Shown: positions 44,239 through 52,358, counted from the stretch's first letter. The stretch: 64,000 bases of DNA from Chthonomonadaceae bacterium (GCA_015709495.1 CP054189.1:1054001-1118000), one strand, 5' to 3'. Numbers and translations are program-made. The notes: a model not told the origin generated them from the letters alone.

Positions 44239-45468
44239 TTAGACGAACCCCAGGCTACCGGCGATGCCAGCGATGCTTTCAGCAAACCGAAAGAGATCAG
44301 ATTCGGTGTGTTGAGAGGTCACATTGACGCGGAAGCGGCACTTGTCCTTTGGCACGGCCGGGAACCGAATCACGGGTTGATGGATTCCTGCCTGAAACAA
44401 GCGTCTCTCCGCCTCCAACCCCACGCAGTCCAAGCCCACGAGGACGCTCAGTGACGGATGGCGCTCGTCGCCTAAGACGGTCAAACCGATTCGCCGCAGT
44501 TCCGTTTCAAGCCTTCTGGCAAGCTGCAGTGCCCTTTCGCGTCGGCCATTCGATTCGCGGATAATCCTGATCGCTTCCAAGACGCCGCCAGCCGTTCCGA
44601 CTGGAAAGCACGAGGACAAGACCGACGAACGGCAGGCGACGAGCAGGAGCCTGATCAGTTCACGACTGCCGCACAGAAAGCCACCCGTCGCACCCAGGGC
44701 TTTATCCATGCAACCCATATACAGGTCGATGCCCGAGGTGTCGCCGTACAGAGAACCGGTTCCACCGCCTTTGGGACCGATCAAGCCCACCCCGTGAGCA
44801 TCGTCGACCATGAGCAGAGCTCCATATCCTCGCGCCATCGCGACGTAGGGGGGCAGATCGACGATGGTGCCCTCCAGGGTGTAGACCCCTTCGATGACAA
44901 TCAACTTCGGGGCATCGGGATAGCGGCCAAGCCGCCGATCCAGATCGTCGGGGTCGTTGTGACGAAACGGGAGGACCTTTACTTGCGCCAGGGCACAGCC
45001 GTCGATAACGGAACCGTGCATGAACTGATCGACAAACACCACTGGTTCCAGGCCCCCGCCGCTGGAAAGGATGGGACGCACCATCGCTCGAATGACTCCC
45101 ACATTGGCCATATAGCCCGTTGGAAATGCCAGGCAGGCTTCGAAGCCAGTCCATTCGGCAATAGTCGCCTCTAGCTCTGCCACCAGGGCTGGCGTACCGC
45201 CGATAGCGCGAGAGAAGCCAGGGCCGATTCCGTGATCACGGATGGCTTGGCAGGCCGCTTCGGTAACGGCCGGGTCGTCGCTCAAGCCGAGATAGTTGTT
45301 ACCAGCGAATGACAGGAAGCATTGACCGTCGATCACCGGGCGGGGACCGGTGGCGCCACCGTCGACCGTCACCAGCGCAGGATAGAGCCCGGCACCATCG
45401 ATTTCCGCCAAAGACTGCTTCCAGATTCCGCCCGCCCGCTCCGTTCCTGACCGTTCCCAATCTGCCAC
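44239..45468 (-). CDS. alpha-oxoamine synthase family PLP enzyme (AONS/Kbl/SPT-like)
   Basis: This 409-residue PLP enzyme is related to the Kbl-like protein at 20349 but clearly diverged. The cofactor lysine is in MDKALGATGGF, and the Asp-His pair in LLMVDDAHGVGLIGPKGGG. FAGNNYLGLSDDP and GPGFSRAIGGTPALVAELE are family blocks. Members condense an acyl-CoA or acyl-ACP with an amino acid (glycine, alanine, serine) and release CO2. The substrate is unknown; no bio or sphingolipid genes adjoin it. It lies in the accessory zone next to a divergent XRE regulator 74 bases away, suggesting a regulated small-molecule or lipid function. Confidence 0.82.
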   Translation of the reverse strand: MADWERSGTERAGGIWKQSLAEIDGAGLYPALVTVDGGATGPRPVIDGQCFLSFAGNNYLGLSDDPAVTEAACQAIRDHGIGPGFSRAIGGTPALVAELEATIAEWTGFEACLAFPTGYMANVGVIRAMVRPILSSGGGLEPVVFVDQFMHGSVIDGCALAQVKVLPFRHNDPDDLDRRLGRYPDAPKLIVIEGVYTLEGTIVDLPPYVAMARGYGALLMVDDAHGVGLIGPKGGGTGSLYGDTSGIDLYMGCMDKALGATGGFLCGSRELIRLLLVACRSSVLSSCFPVGTAGGVLEAIRIIRESNGRRERALQLARRLETELRRIGLTVLGDERHPSLSVLVGLDCVGLEAERRLFQAGIHQPVIRFPAVPKDKCRFRVNVTSQHTESDLFRFAESIAGIAGSLGFV

Positions 45469-45542
45469 TGACAGAAGTATTCCATATTAGCGGCATTTTG
45501 CATCTCACTTCGCATCACTGTGCATCTCATGCTTCAAAGCAG

Positions 45543-45785
45543 GTGAAGCTGGCTCGTCGTCCCGAATACATCACGCTTGGCGAAGTCCTTCGCGAGGCCC
45601 GGGAAGAGCTTGGCTTGACTCAAAGGGCCCTAGCGCGAAAGCTCGGGCGCGCCGAAACATCGATTGGAAAAATTGAAGCCGGTCAACAAAGAATTGACTT
45701 GGTGGAGTTAGCCGATCTCGCCGTTGCACTGCGCATTTCCCTGACTGATTTGACGGCCCGTTTTGAAAGGAAACTGGGCCGCTGA
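45543..45785 (+). CDS. XRE-family helix-turn-helix regulator
   Basis: This 80-residue DNA-binding protein has a Cro/CI-type HTH: LGEVLREAREELGLTQRALARKLGRAETSIGKIEAGQQRIDLVELADLAVALRISLTDL. The start is the GTG at 45543; no ATG is available in frame. It is divergent from the AONS-like gene, with a 74-base gap that likely carries its operator. Small XRE proteins of this kind commonly repress a neighbouring gene. Confidence 0.8.
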   Translation: MKLARRPEYITLGEVLREAREELGLTQRALARKLGRAETSIGKIEAGQQRIDLVELADLAVALRISLTDLTARFERKLGR

Positions 45786-45829
45786 ACAGCGTCAAAGTCC
45801 TCTCTCCAAAACACGACGGGTGGCCCCTC

Positions 45830-45980
45830 TCGCGGATTCCAGGGGACGGCGCCTGGTGAAGCCCGGGGCGGGTGTCCTCCGAGCTTGCTCGGCGGATTCC
45901 TCGGCCCATTGTACATGCCTCTCCACCATCCCTCCCATTATAGGGCATCTCGCGGCAACCAGGGAAAAGAATCGGGCGGG
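45830..45980. repeat. interspersed repeat B, copy 2
   Basis: This is the counterpart of 43205-43360. On the minus strand it has TATAAT (45937-45942) followed by GGGAGGGATGGTG and a short frame with EES-EQA and RRPLES, like copy 1. The conservation of the -10-like box and start context suggests a mobile promoter or mini-gene. Confidence 0.6.
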
Positions 45981-46044
45981 GGTTCCGGCCGTTCTACAGG
46001 CAAACGGTTCGCGGAAGCCCGATCGGTATGTTGCCCCACGGCCG

Positions 46045-46202
46045 GGTGGCCCGGTCTGACTCGCAGAGCAGGCCGGGTGAGGGAAGGCGCTCTTTTCAGG
46101 CCCCACCCAAGGGGTCCGATCCGGCCTCCCAGCCCGCTGGAGAGTCTGGTCGGTTCCCTGACAAACGGCACGAACCCTCCGCCTGTCAGGGCCACCCGGC
46201 CG
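46045..46202. repeat. interspersed repeat C, copy 2
   Basis: This is a full-length copy of the 38912-39067 unit with the CCCTGACA...TGTCAGGG inverted repeat at 46155-46191. Its right end abuts a DUF5131 gene remnant. Confidence 0.75.
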
Positions 46203-46262
46203 CAGTGGCCGGGTTCTAGATGGGCGCACTTGGGACGAGTTCCCCAGCATCCGATCGGGAGA
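46203..46262 (+). pseudogene. DUF5131 gene, 3'-terminal fragment
   Basis: About 60 bases encode [19 protein letters not shown] and align at roughly 84% by eye with the end of the intact DUF5131 gene (49275-49335, [19 protein letters not shown]). Differences are mostly silent or conservative. It lies to the left of the left tRNA-Pro repeat, just where the tail of an earlier element would be. Confidence 0.7.
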
Positions 46263-46269
46263 GGCTGCC

Positions 46270-46322
46270 TGGTTCCCTGACAAACGGCACGAACCCTCCG
46301 CCTGTCAGGGCCACCCGGCCGA
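46270..46322. repeat. interspersed repeat C, short copy 3
   Basis: This carries only the last 53 bases of the C unit, including the CCCTGACA...TGTCAGGG hairpin. It interrupts the space between the DUF5131 remnant and the left tRNA-Pro repeat. Confidence 0.75.
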
Positions 46323-46358
46323 GATGCCCTAGCTGAAAGAAGGGCCTGAAGTTCAAAT

Positions 46359-46408
46359 TCTGGTCGGGGCGACACGATTCGAACGTGCGACCTCTTCCAC
46401 CCCATGGA
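46359..46408. repeat. left attachment repeat (3' half of tRNA-Pro)
   Basis: This 50-base stretch is identical to 49366-49415. It reproduces the 3' half of tRNA-Pro (minus strand): anticodon loop, variable loop, T-arm, acceptor strand, CCA and two flanking bases. The similarity ends abruptly on both sides. This is the expected scar of site-specific integration into a tRNA gene. Confidence 0.92.
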
Positions 46409-46449
46409 GAAAACGGCAGGTTCAGCGCGCGGGAAGTGAATCTACAGAG

Positions 46450-46488
46450 GTCTCAGAACGTCTCAGTTAGTCTCCTTCAATTGAGAGA
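46450..46488. promoter_or_regulatory. phased GTCTC repeats (possible operator)
   Basis: GTCTC occurs at 46450, 46460 and 46470, exactly ten bases apart, and once inverted as GAGAC at 46484-46488. CTTCAATTGA occurs at 46475-46484 and again at 46501-46510. Helical phasing suggests a bound regulator or recombination accessory factor next to the promoter of the three-gene operon. Confidence 0.45.
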
Positions 46489-46506
46489 CATTTGAGCGAC
46501 CTTCAA

Positions 46507-46538
46507 TTGACAACATGTAGGCGTATGTCTGCTATACT
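46507..46538 (+). promoter_or_regulatory. promoter of the three-gene operon, leaderless-like
   Basis: A perfect TTGACA (46507-46512) and TATACT (46533-46538), preceded by TGC as an extended -10, are 20 bases apart, slightly long. The GTG start is nine bases beyond, so the transcript would begin at or next to the start codon, without a ribosome-binding site. Confidence 0.5.
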
Positions 46539-46547
46539 GAAGAAGCC

Positions 46548-47507
46548 GTGGTCATCTCCGCAAGTCGCAAGACCGATATACCCGCCTTCTACGGGGACTG
46601 GCTGCTGAATCGGCTCGAAGAGGGCTATTGCGTGATGCGGAACTCCTATTCGCGGCGGCCCAAGCGCGTGTCGCTCGCGCGTGAAGACGTGGATGCCTTC
46701 GTCTTCTGGACCAAGAACCCGAAGCCGTTCTTGCCAGCGCTTTCCGAGATCGCGCGCCGCAGGTTCCCCTTTTACTTGCACGTCACCGTGACGGGCTACG
46801 GCCAGCCGATGGAGCGTTCGGTGGCTTCGTGGGAGTCGGTTGTCGATTGCTGCCGTCGCTTGGTTTCCGATTTCGGGCCGAGGACGGTGGCCTGGCGCTA
46901 CGATCCGATCGTTATCACGGAAGCAATGACTCCGGCATGGCACGCGGAGAACTTCGCCCGACTCGCCGACGTCTTTGCTGGGATTTCCGACGAAGTGGCG
47001 ACATCCTTCGTCGAGCCCTACCGCAAGGTGCGATCCAATCTGGATCGACTGAGCGCAAAGACGGGCGTCCGCTGGCGCGACCCGGCTCTGGACGAGAAGC
47101 GTGACTTGGTCCGCCGGCTGTCAGGCTTGGGGGCAGAGCGCGGCATGCTGCTCAGAGTCTGCTCGCAGCCCGAAGTGGCGGGCGGCCTGCCCGAGGGGCG
47201 CTGCATCGATCCGGTTCGCCTGCGCGACGTGGGCGCGTCCAGCTTCAGCTCCCGTTCGGCGCCCACCCGGACCGGCTGCAACTGCATCCAAAGCATCGAC
47301 ATCGGGGAGTACGACACCTGCCCGCAAGGATGTGCGTACTGCTATGCCAATAGGGATCGGGAGACTGCGGTGAGGAATTTGAAGGAGCACTCAGACACCT
47401 CCGAATCCATTCTATGTCTGGGCCCGTCAGACCCTGTGACGGTGAACGGCCAAATGCACCTATTCGACCGCGGGTCTGAGCCACAGACAAGAGGATTCAC
47501 GGCGTGA
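46548..47507 (+). CDS. DUF1848 protein with C-terminal radical-SAM-like cysteine motif
   Basis: This 319-residue protein opens with VISASRKTDIPAFYGDWLLNRL, the DUF1848 hallmark, followed by FVFWTKNPKPFL and HVTVTGYGQPME. Near the end is CNCIQSIDIGEYDTCPQGCAYCYANRD, with cysteines at 244, 246, 258, 262 and 265. CPQGCAYC is a CxxxCxxC pattern like the 4Fe-4S motif of radical SAM enzymes such as spore photoproduct lyase, but at the C-terminus instead of the N-terminus. The start is GTG, without a Shine-Dalgarno site. Its stop overlaps the TcmP start (GTGA). The substrate is unknown; nucleic-acid chemistry is inference. Confidence 0.8.
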   Translation: MVISASRKTDIPAFYGDWLLNRLEEGYCVMRNSYSRRPKRVSLAREDVDAFVFWTKNPKPFLPALSEIARRRFPFYLHVTVTGYGQPMERSVASWESVVDCCRRLVSDFGPRTVAWRYDPIVITEAMTPAWHAENFARLADVFAGISDEVATSFVEPYRKVRSNLDRLSAKTGVRWRDPALDEKRDLVRRLSGLGAERGMLLRVCSQPEVAGGLPEGRCIDPVRLRDVGASSFSSRSAPTRTGCNCIQSIDIGEYDTCPQGCAYCYANRDRETAVRNLKEHSDTSESILCLGPSDPVTVNGQMHLFDRGSEPQTRGFTA

Positions 47508-48628
47508 GAAGTAAGCCATTCTTCGACGAATCGACTGAACAATCCCGCGCGAAAGCCGCGATCGTTTCGAAGTACTTCGATGCTTGGGCGAAGGTAATCA
47601 CCCGGCAGCCCCATGTGGACCGCATAGCCTACCTAGACTTGTTCGCCGGTCCTGGGAGATACAAAGATGGGACAACTTCCACCCCACTTCTCGTTCTTGA
47701 AAAGGCTATCGCAGATCCCGTTCTATGCCAGAAGCTGGTCAGCCTCTTCAACGATGCGAACACGCAAAACACAACCGACCTTCAGCAATCGATTCAAGCA
47801 CTTCCCGGCATTGACAAGCTGAAGTACAAGCCCGACGTTCGAAACAACGAAGTCGGGACCGAGATGGTCAAGCAATTCGAAGCGATGAAGCTTGTCCCTA
47901 CTCTTTTCTTCGTTGACCCGTGGGGCTACAAGGGCCTATCACTTGGACTCGTAAACGCGGTCGTCAAGGACTGGGGATGCGAATGCGTGTTCTTCTTCAA
48001 CTACACGCGTATCAACATGGGCCTGACGAACGAGTTTGTCATTCAGCACATGGACTCGCTGTTTGGAAAGGAAGTCGCCGACAATCTACGGCAGCGGCTA
48101 AGTAGCTACACAACACCGCGTGATCGTGAACTTGACATCGTCGAATCGCTTTGCAAGGCATTGAACCCTGATGGGAAGCGGTTCGTCCTTCCCTTCGCGT
48201 TCAAGAACGAGTCTGGTCAGCGGACAAGCCATCATCTGATCTTCGTTACCAAGAACAGCCGTGGCTACTCCATAATGAAGGAAGTTATGGCTCGTGAAAG
48301 CACGTCACAACCCCAGGGCGTCCCGAGCTTCACGTACAACCCTGCTGACGCCCGGTTCCCGGTCCTCTTTGAATATGCAAGGCCCCTGGACGATCTAAAG
48401 GGCATGCTTCTCGATCAGTTCCAAGGCCAAGCCCTGTCGGTCAAGGCGATATGCGAGAAGCACCATGTCGGGCGCCCGTTCATTGAGAAGAACTACAAGG
48501 ATGCGGTGATCCAGCTTGACGATCAGGGGATCGTTACCACGAATCGCACCGACGCCCATAAGAAGCGCGGTCAGTGCCCGCCCGACAAGGTGATCGTGAC
48601 CTTCCCAAGGAGTCTCAAGAATGGCTGA
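47504..48628 (+). CDS. tcmP: three-Cys-motif partner protein TcmP (methyltransferase-like)
   Basis: TcmP proteins are named because they occur beside a 'three-Cys-motif' DUF5131 protein, as here. The 374-residue protein has YLDLFAGPG (residues 43-51), similar to SAM-binding motif I of methyltransferases, and [10 protein letters not shown] (135-144), similar to the DPPY-like catalytic motif IV. A C-terminal winged-helix-like part (about 305-355) includes [25 protein letters not shown] methyltransferase-fold role is therefore likely, while DNA or RNA modification is inferred. The GTG start overlaps the upstream stop by four bases. It overlaps the next start by eight. Confidence 0.85.
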   Translation: MRSKPFFDESTEQSRAKAAIVSKYFDAWAKVITRQPHVDRIAYLDLFAGPGRYKDGTTSTPLLVLEKAIADPVLCQKLVSLFNDANTQNTTDLQQSIQALPGIDKLKYKPDVRNNEVGTEMVKQFEAMKLVPTLFFVDPWGYKGLSLGLVNAVVKDWGCECVFFFNYTRINMGLTNEFVIQHMDSLFGKEVADNLRQRLSSYTTPRDRELDIVESLCKALNPDGKRFVLPFAFKNESGQRTSHHLIFVTKNSRGYSIMKEVMARESTSQPQGVPSFTYNPADARFPVLFEYARPLDDLKGMLLDQFQGQALSVKAICEKHHVGRPFIEKNYKDAVIQLDDQGIVTTNRTDAHKKRGQCPPDKVIVTFPRSLKNG

Positions 48629-49361
48629 GTCCTGCATCGAATGGACCGACTCCACCTGGAACCCGACGACCGGCTGCACCAAGATCAGCCACGGATGCAA
48701 ACACTGCTACGCCGAACGGATGGCAAAGCGGCTCAAAGCAATGGGTCAGCCGAACTATAGGAACGGCTTCAGATTGACCCTTCACGATCATATGATTGAG
48801 CTTCCCCTCAAGTGGTCGAAACCGCAACGAATCTTCGTAAACTCAATGTCCGACCTATTCCACAAGGACGTTCCCCTGGACTTCATTCTTCGGGTCTTTC
48901 AGACGATGCTCAGGGCTGACTGGCATCAATATCAGATACTGACCAAGCGAGCGGACAGGCTTGCGGAACTCGACAAGGACCTGCCTTGGGCAAACCATAT
49001 TTGGATGGGCACTAGCGTGGAAGACGAGCGTGTCAGAGAAAGGATTGACCACCTTCGACGCACGAGTGCCAAAGTGAAGTTCTTGTCTCTGGAGCCTCTA
49101 ATCGGCCCCTTGCCGAACCTCGACCTGAGCGGAATCGACTGGGTGATCGTCGGCGGGGAGTCCGGCCCCGGCGCAAGACCCATGAAGCCCGAATGGGCAC
49201 GGGATTTGCGCGACCAATGCCAATCTGCGGGTGTCGCCTTCTTCTTCAAGCAATGGGGCGGAGTCGTCAAGAGCCGCAATGGCCGGGTGCTCGACGGGCG
49301 CACTTGGGACGAGTACCCAAGCGTCCGATCGGAAGAGTCCAGGCTTTCGGCCATGGCCTGA
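48621..49361 (+). CDS. DUF5131 (phage Gp37/Gp68) three-Cys-motif protein
   Basis: This 246-residue protein starts [37 protein letters not shown], which defines the family. Cysteines at 19, 26 and 29 give Cx6CxxC, a radical-SAM-like iron-sulfur site. [36 protein letters not shown] and [32 protein letters not shown] follow in the expected order. The gene is found in phages and mobile elements. It overlaps TcmP and ends five bases before the tRNA-Pro repeat. Its activity has not been established for the family as far as I know; a nucleotide or nucleic-acid modification step is plausible. Confidence 0.85.
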   Translation: MAESCIEWTDSTWNPTTGCTKISHGCKHCYAERMAKRLKAMGQPNYRNGFRLTLHDHMIELPLKWSKPQRIFVNSMSDLFHKDVPLDFILRVFQTMLRADWHQYQILTKRADRLAELDKDLPWANHIWMGTSVEDERVRERIDHLRRTSAKVKFLSLEPLIGPLPNLDLSGIDWVIVGGESGPGARPMKPEWARDLRDQCQSAGVAFFFKQWGGVVKSRNGRVLDGRTWDEYPSVRSEESRLSAMA

Positions 49362-49365
49362 GTGC

Positions 49366-49415
49366 TCTGGTCGGGGCGACACGATTCGAACGTGCGACCT
49401 CTTCCACCCCATGGA
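49366..49415. repeat. right attachment repeat within tRNA-Pro
   Basis: This is the second copy of the 50-base repeat, running from two bases beyond the tRNA 3' end to the start of the anticodon loop region. Bases 49416 onward (the tRNA 5' half) are host DNA by this reading. Confidence 0.92.
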
Positions 49416-49444
49416 AGCGCGCTACCAAACTGCGCCACGCCCCG
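49368..49444 (-). tRNA. tRNA-Pro (GGG anticodon), attachment site of the element
   Basis: This is a 77-base tRNA on the minus strand. Acceptor CGGGGCG/CGCCCCG, D-arm GCGC/GCGC, anticodon stem CTTCC/GGAAG with loop ATGGGGT (GGG), variable loop AGGTC, T-arm GCACG/CGTGT around TTCGAAT, then A and CCA. All stems pair. Its 3' half is duplicated at 46359-46408, and the gene is intact despite the insertion downstream of it. Confidence 0.95.
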
Positions 49445-49483
49445 ACATCTGCGTTGCGACCGGAAGCACCGCACTGGCGACCT

Positions 49484-49526
49484 TCCCGATCCATCGGGAC
49501 GCGCTACCAAACCGCGCCACGCCCCG
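49484..49526 (-). pseudogene. truncated tRNA-Pro remnant
   Basis: On the minus strand CGGGGCGTGGCGCGG-TTTGGTAGCGCG matches the acceptor and D-arm of the intact tRNA-Pro. A stem TCCCG/CGGGA encloses a six-base loop ATGGAT that contains TGG. The T-arm and 3' acceptor strand are absent. It is a dead 5' half, possibly left by an older insertion into a tandem tRNA-Pro(TGG). Confidence 0.55.
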
Positions 49527-49589
49527 ACACGAACCAAGAGGATACCTTTCCCTAAAGGAGCCGTGGCAGCTCAAGGGCCATCGGGCCCC

Positions 49590-50249
49590 TCAATATGCGC
49601 CGTCGCCCCGGAAAACGGCGATGGGCGTCAGCAAGAGAATCTTGAGGTCGGTCCAGACTCCCATCTCCCGGAGGTACCGCTTGTCGAGTTCCATCCATTC
49701 CTCGAACGAGAGGTCGCTACGCCCCATGATCTGCCAGTAGCAGGTGATTCCAGGCTTCACGCTGAGCCTCTCTAAGCAGTCCTCGGTGTATTGTTCGACC
49801 TCGCGGGGCAACGGGGGACGCGGCCCGACGAGGCTCATTTCGCCGACAAAGACGTTCCACAATTGGGGAAGTTCGTCGAGGCTATATCTTCGCAAGGCGC
49901 GCCCGATGGGAGTGATCCGAGGGTCGTTCTTCATTTTGAAGATCGGGCCGTCCTTTTCGTTCTGCGCCAAAAGCTCGGCTTGCCTGCGGTCGGCATCGAC
50001 GTACATCGAGCGAAACTTGAGGAATTGGAAGTGGCGTCCGCCTAAGCCCACGCGGGTGGACTTATAGATCACGGGCCCCTTGCTCGTCAGCTTCACCCAC
50101 AAGGCGATCGCCAGAAGAAGCGGCGAGAGCAGGACCATCAGGAGCAACGAGCCGAGAATATCAAGAATTCTCTTCCGCTTCACGTAATGAATCACGCGGG
50201 GTCGGACGAGACGCTCTTTGGGCGCTTCGGCCGGCGCCTTGGCTTGCAT
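49590..50249 (-). CDS. undecaprenyl-phosphate sugar-1-phosphate transferase (bacterial sugar transferase)
   Basis: This 219-residue monotopic enzyme starts glycan assembly by moving a sugar-1-phosphate from UDP-sugar to undecaprenyl phosphate. It has one reentrant helix (about 25-48), then [12 protein letters not shown], the [32 protein letters not shown] block and [19 protein letters not shown], all diagnostic. This is the minimal catalytic form without the N-terminal spans of WcaJ/WbaP. ATG 50249 is preceded by AAGG; an upstream in-frame TTG at 50288 is less likely. It probably initiates a capsule or exopolysaccharide supplied by the neighbouring GlmS and dehydrogenase. Confidence 0.92.
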   Translation of the reverse strand: MQAKAPAEAPKERLVRPRVIHYVKRKRILDILGSLLLMVLLSPLLLAIALWVKLTSKGPVIYKSTRVGLGGRHFQFLKFRSMYVDADRRQAELLAQNEKDGPIFKMKNDPRITPIGRALRRYSLDELPQLWNVFVGEMSLVGPRPPLPREVEQYTEDCLERLSVKPGITCYWQIMGRSDLSFEEWMELDKRYLREMGVWTDLKILLLTPIAVFRGDGAY

Positions 50250-50496
50250 AACCTTACTCAACCTTGTCCCCTGCGGGCTTTCCCACAAACACTCTAATAA
50301 ATGTCGGTCTCATCCTTCGCGGACCGGACCCTTCGAGCCCGGAACCGGCGATCGGAAATCCACTGTCAAAAGCGCACCCACCAATTGTGGACTCGCAGTT
50401 CATTATATTGCAGGAAGCGTACCGAAACGGTCCCTTGAACCGGGTTAACGGCCCGTTACGGCAATTTTGCCGGTTGGCCCGCGCCCCCTCTTCTCT
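50250..50496. other. gap with no gene seen
   Basis: This 247-base gap lies between glmS and the sugar transferase, both on the minus strand. There is no gene. It should contain the transferase promoter; I see no convincing motif. Confidence 0.3.
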
Positions 50497-52326
50497 TCAT
50501 TCGACCGTGACAGACTTAGCGAGGTTCCGTGGCTGGTCGATTTCGCAGCCCTTGAGGCGGGCGACGTGGTAGGCCAGAAGTTGAAGGGGAATCACCCCCA
50601 GCAGGGCGTTGAGGAAGTCGAAACCCGTATCCGGCACGAGGAGCAGTTCATCTGCGGTCTGGCGCACAGGGGTTGGGCGATCGACCGTGATGGCCACGAT
50701 CGTTCCCCCGCGGGCCTGCACCTCTCTCATGTTGCTGACGAGCTTGTCGTGAATCGTTGGGTCCGTTGCGCCGAACACCGCCATCACGCCCTTTTGAACC
50801 AAGGCGAGGGGACCGTGCTTCATCTCTCCCGCTGGGCATTCTTGCGTAGCAACGTAGGCGACTTCTTTCATCTTGAGGGCGCCTTCGAGCGCCACGAAAG
50901 CATCGGCCCCTCGGCCGAGATAGAAGTAAAGGTGCGATTCGAGATACTTTTCGGCGACCCGGATTACGCTCGCTTCGTCTTCGAGCACCGCGCGAGCCCG
51001 GTCCGGCAGTTTGCGGAGTTCGTCGACGCACTGAGAGACCCGCACGCCCGGCATTTCCCGCACCTGCGCAACGTAGAGGGCGAGCAGAGAGAGAATCAGG
51101 ACCTGCGCGACATAGGCCTTGGTGCTTGCAACGCTGACTTCGGGTCCGGCCTGCGTGTAGATCACCCTATCGCACTCGCGCGCGATGCTGGAGCCGACTA
51201 CGTTGACGATTCCCAAGGTGCGGATTCGCCTCTCCTTGCAGAGCCTTAGCGCGGCGAGCGAGTCCGCAGTTTCACCCGACTGGCTGATGAAGATGGCGAG
51301 GGACTTGGGAGAAAGAACGGGATCGCCATAACGAAACTCGCTCGAATAGAACACGTCCGTCGGGAGCCTGAGCAGCTTCTCAAACATGTGCTTCCCAAGC
51401 AGTCCTGCATGAAACGCGGTGCCACAGGCGATGATGTTGACGCGGTCGATCTCCGTCCATACGTGTTCGCTGAAGACCTGTTCCAAGCGAATGGCGTTGT
51501 GTTCGTCGATTCTGCCGAGCAGCGCTTGGCGAATGACCTCCGGCTGCTCGAAGATCTCCTTGTGCATGAAGTGCTCGTGCCCGCCCTTTTCCGCAGCTTC
51601 TACGTCCCAGTCAACGGTCAGAGGCTCGATGGGGCACTCCCGGCCGTCGATGTCGAGGATGCGAGGACCTTCGGTGGTAACCACCGCGATCCGGTCATCT
51701 TCGAGCACGGCGATTTGGCGCGTGTGAGGCAGCAGCGCCGGGATGTCGCTTGCGAGCAACCCCTCTCCTTCGGCGAGCCCCAGAATGATCGGGCTCGCGT
51801 TCCTCGCAGCTACGATCTTGTTCGGTTCGCGCTTGGAAACCACGACGAGCGCGTAGGCGCCTCGCAGCCTTCGGATGGCGAGCCGGACAGCCTCTTCCAG
51901 GGGTACCCCTTTGGAGTACTCCTCCCCCACCACGTGCGCCGCGACCTCGGTATCGGTTTCGGACTGAAACACGTGGCCTTGGCTCGTCAGGCTCTCCTTC
52001 AATTCGAGGTAGTTCTCGAAAATGCCGTTGTGGATCACCGAAACCTGCTCGTACCGGTCGAAGTGGGGATGCGCGTTGAGATCGGTGGGGCCGCCATGCG
52101 TCGCCCATCTCGAATGCCCGATCGCCAGGCTGGAAACGGGGGTGCGTTCGTCGATCAATCGACCTAGCTCGCTGAGTTTGCCGGCCTTCTTGAGAACGGA
52201 GATGTCGCCTCCATTCAGGTACGCGATTCCCGCGCTGTCATAACCCCGGTACTCGAGGCGCTTGAGTTGCTCGAACACGACCTCGACGGCGTTCTTCGGT
52301 CCGACGTAGCCGGCGATACCGCACAT
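50497..52326 (-). CDS. glmS: glutamine-fructose-6-phosphate aminotransferase
   Basis: GlmS makes glucosamine-6-phosphate from fructose-6-phosphate and glutamine, feeding UDP-GlcNAc. The 609-residue protein starts MCGIAGYVGPKNAVEV, and the Cys after Met is the N-terminal glutaminase nucleophile. HSRWATHGGPTDLNAHPH and HNGIFENYLELKE follow. Two SIS domains hold FISQSGETADSLAAL and STKAYVAQVLILSLLALY. It ends NLAKSVTVE, the expected C-terminal lid. There is no glmS ribozyme-like leader in the short upstream gap. It lies 32 bases downstream of the nucleotide-sugar dehydrogenase and is probably in that operon. Confidence 0.97.
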   Translation of the reverse strand: MCGIAGYVGPKNAVEVVFEQLKRLEYRGYDSAGIAYLNGGDISVLKKAGKLSELGRLIDERTPVSSLAIGHSRWATHGGPTDLNAHPHFDRYEQVSVIHNGIFENYLELKESLTSQGHVFQSETDTEVAAHVVGEEYSKGVPLEEAVRLAIRRLRGAYALVVVSKREPNKIVAARNASPIILGLAEGEGLLASDIPALLPHTRQIAVLEDDRIAVVTTEGPRILDIDGRECPIEPLTVDWDVEAAEKGGHEHFMHKEIFEQPEVIRQALLGRIDEHNAIRLEQVFSEHVWTEIDRVNIIACGTAFHAGLLGKHMFEKLLRLPTDVFYSSEFRYGDPVLSPKSLAIFISQSGETADSLAALRLCKERRIRTLGIVNVVGSSIARECDRVIYTQAGPEVSVASTKAYVAQVLILSLLALYVAQVREMPGVRVSQCVDELRKLPDRARAVLEDEASVIRVAEKYLESHLYFYLGRGADAFVALEGALKMKEVAYVATQECPAGEMKHGPLALVQKGVMAVFGATDPTIHDKLVSNMREVQARGGTIVAITVDRPTPVRQTADELLLVPDTGFDFLNALLGVIPLQLLAYHVARLKGCEIDQPRNLAKSVTVE

Positions 52327-52358
52327 AGGGTTGATTGTAGCTCTTTCGCCTCTTGGCC

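Larger units (their letters stand above)
46359..49415. mobile_element. compact three-gene element integrated at tRNA-Pro
   Basis: Two perfect 50-base repeats 3,007 bases apart enclose exactly three overlapping forward genes (DUF1848, TcmP, DUF5131). The right repeat is the 3' half of the intact tRNA-Pro, so the element restored the tRNA on insertion. There is no integrase, excisionase or replication gene inside, so it needs an integrase supplied in trans or has lost its own. Confidence 0.8.

Noticed and set aside
43684-44454. 256-codon forward open frame overlapping the AONS-like gene
   Set aside because: No domain, high Pro/Arg/Ser content typical of antisense frames in GC-rich DNA, and it covers the 3' end of a well-supported gene.
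45786-46358. Long open frames in repeats B and C
   Set aside because: They arise from GC-rich repeat DNA and have no coding pattern beyond the DUF5131 relic.
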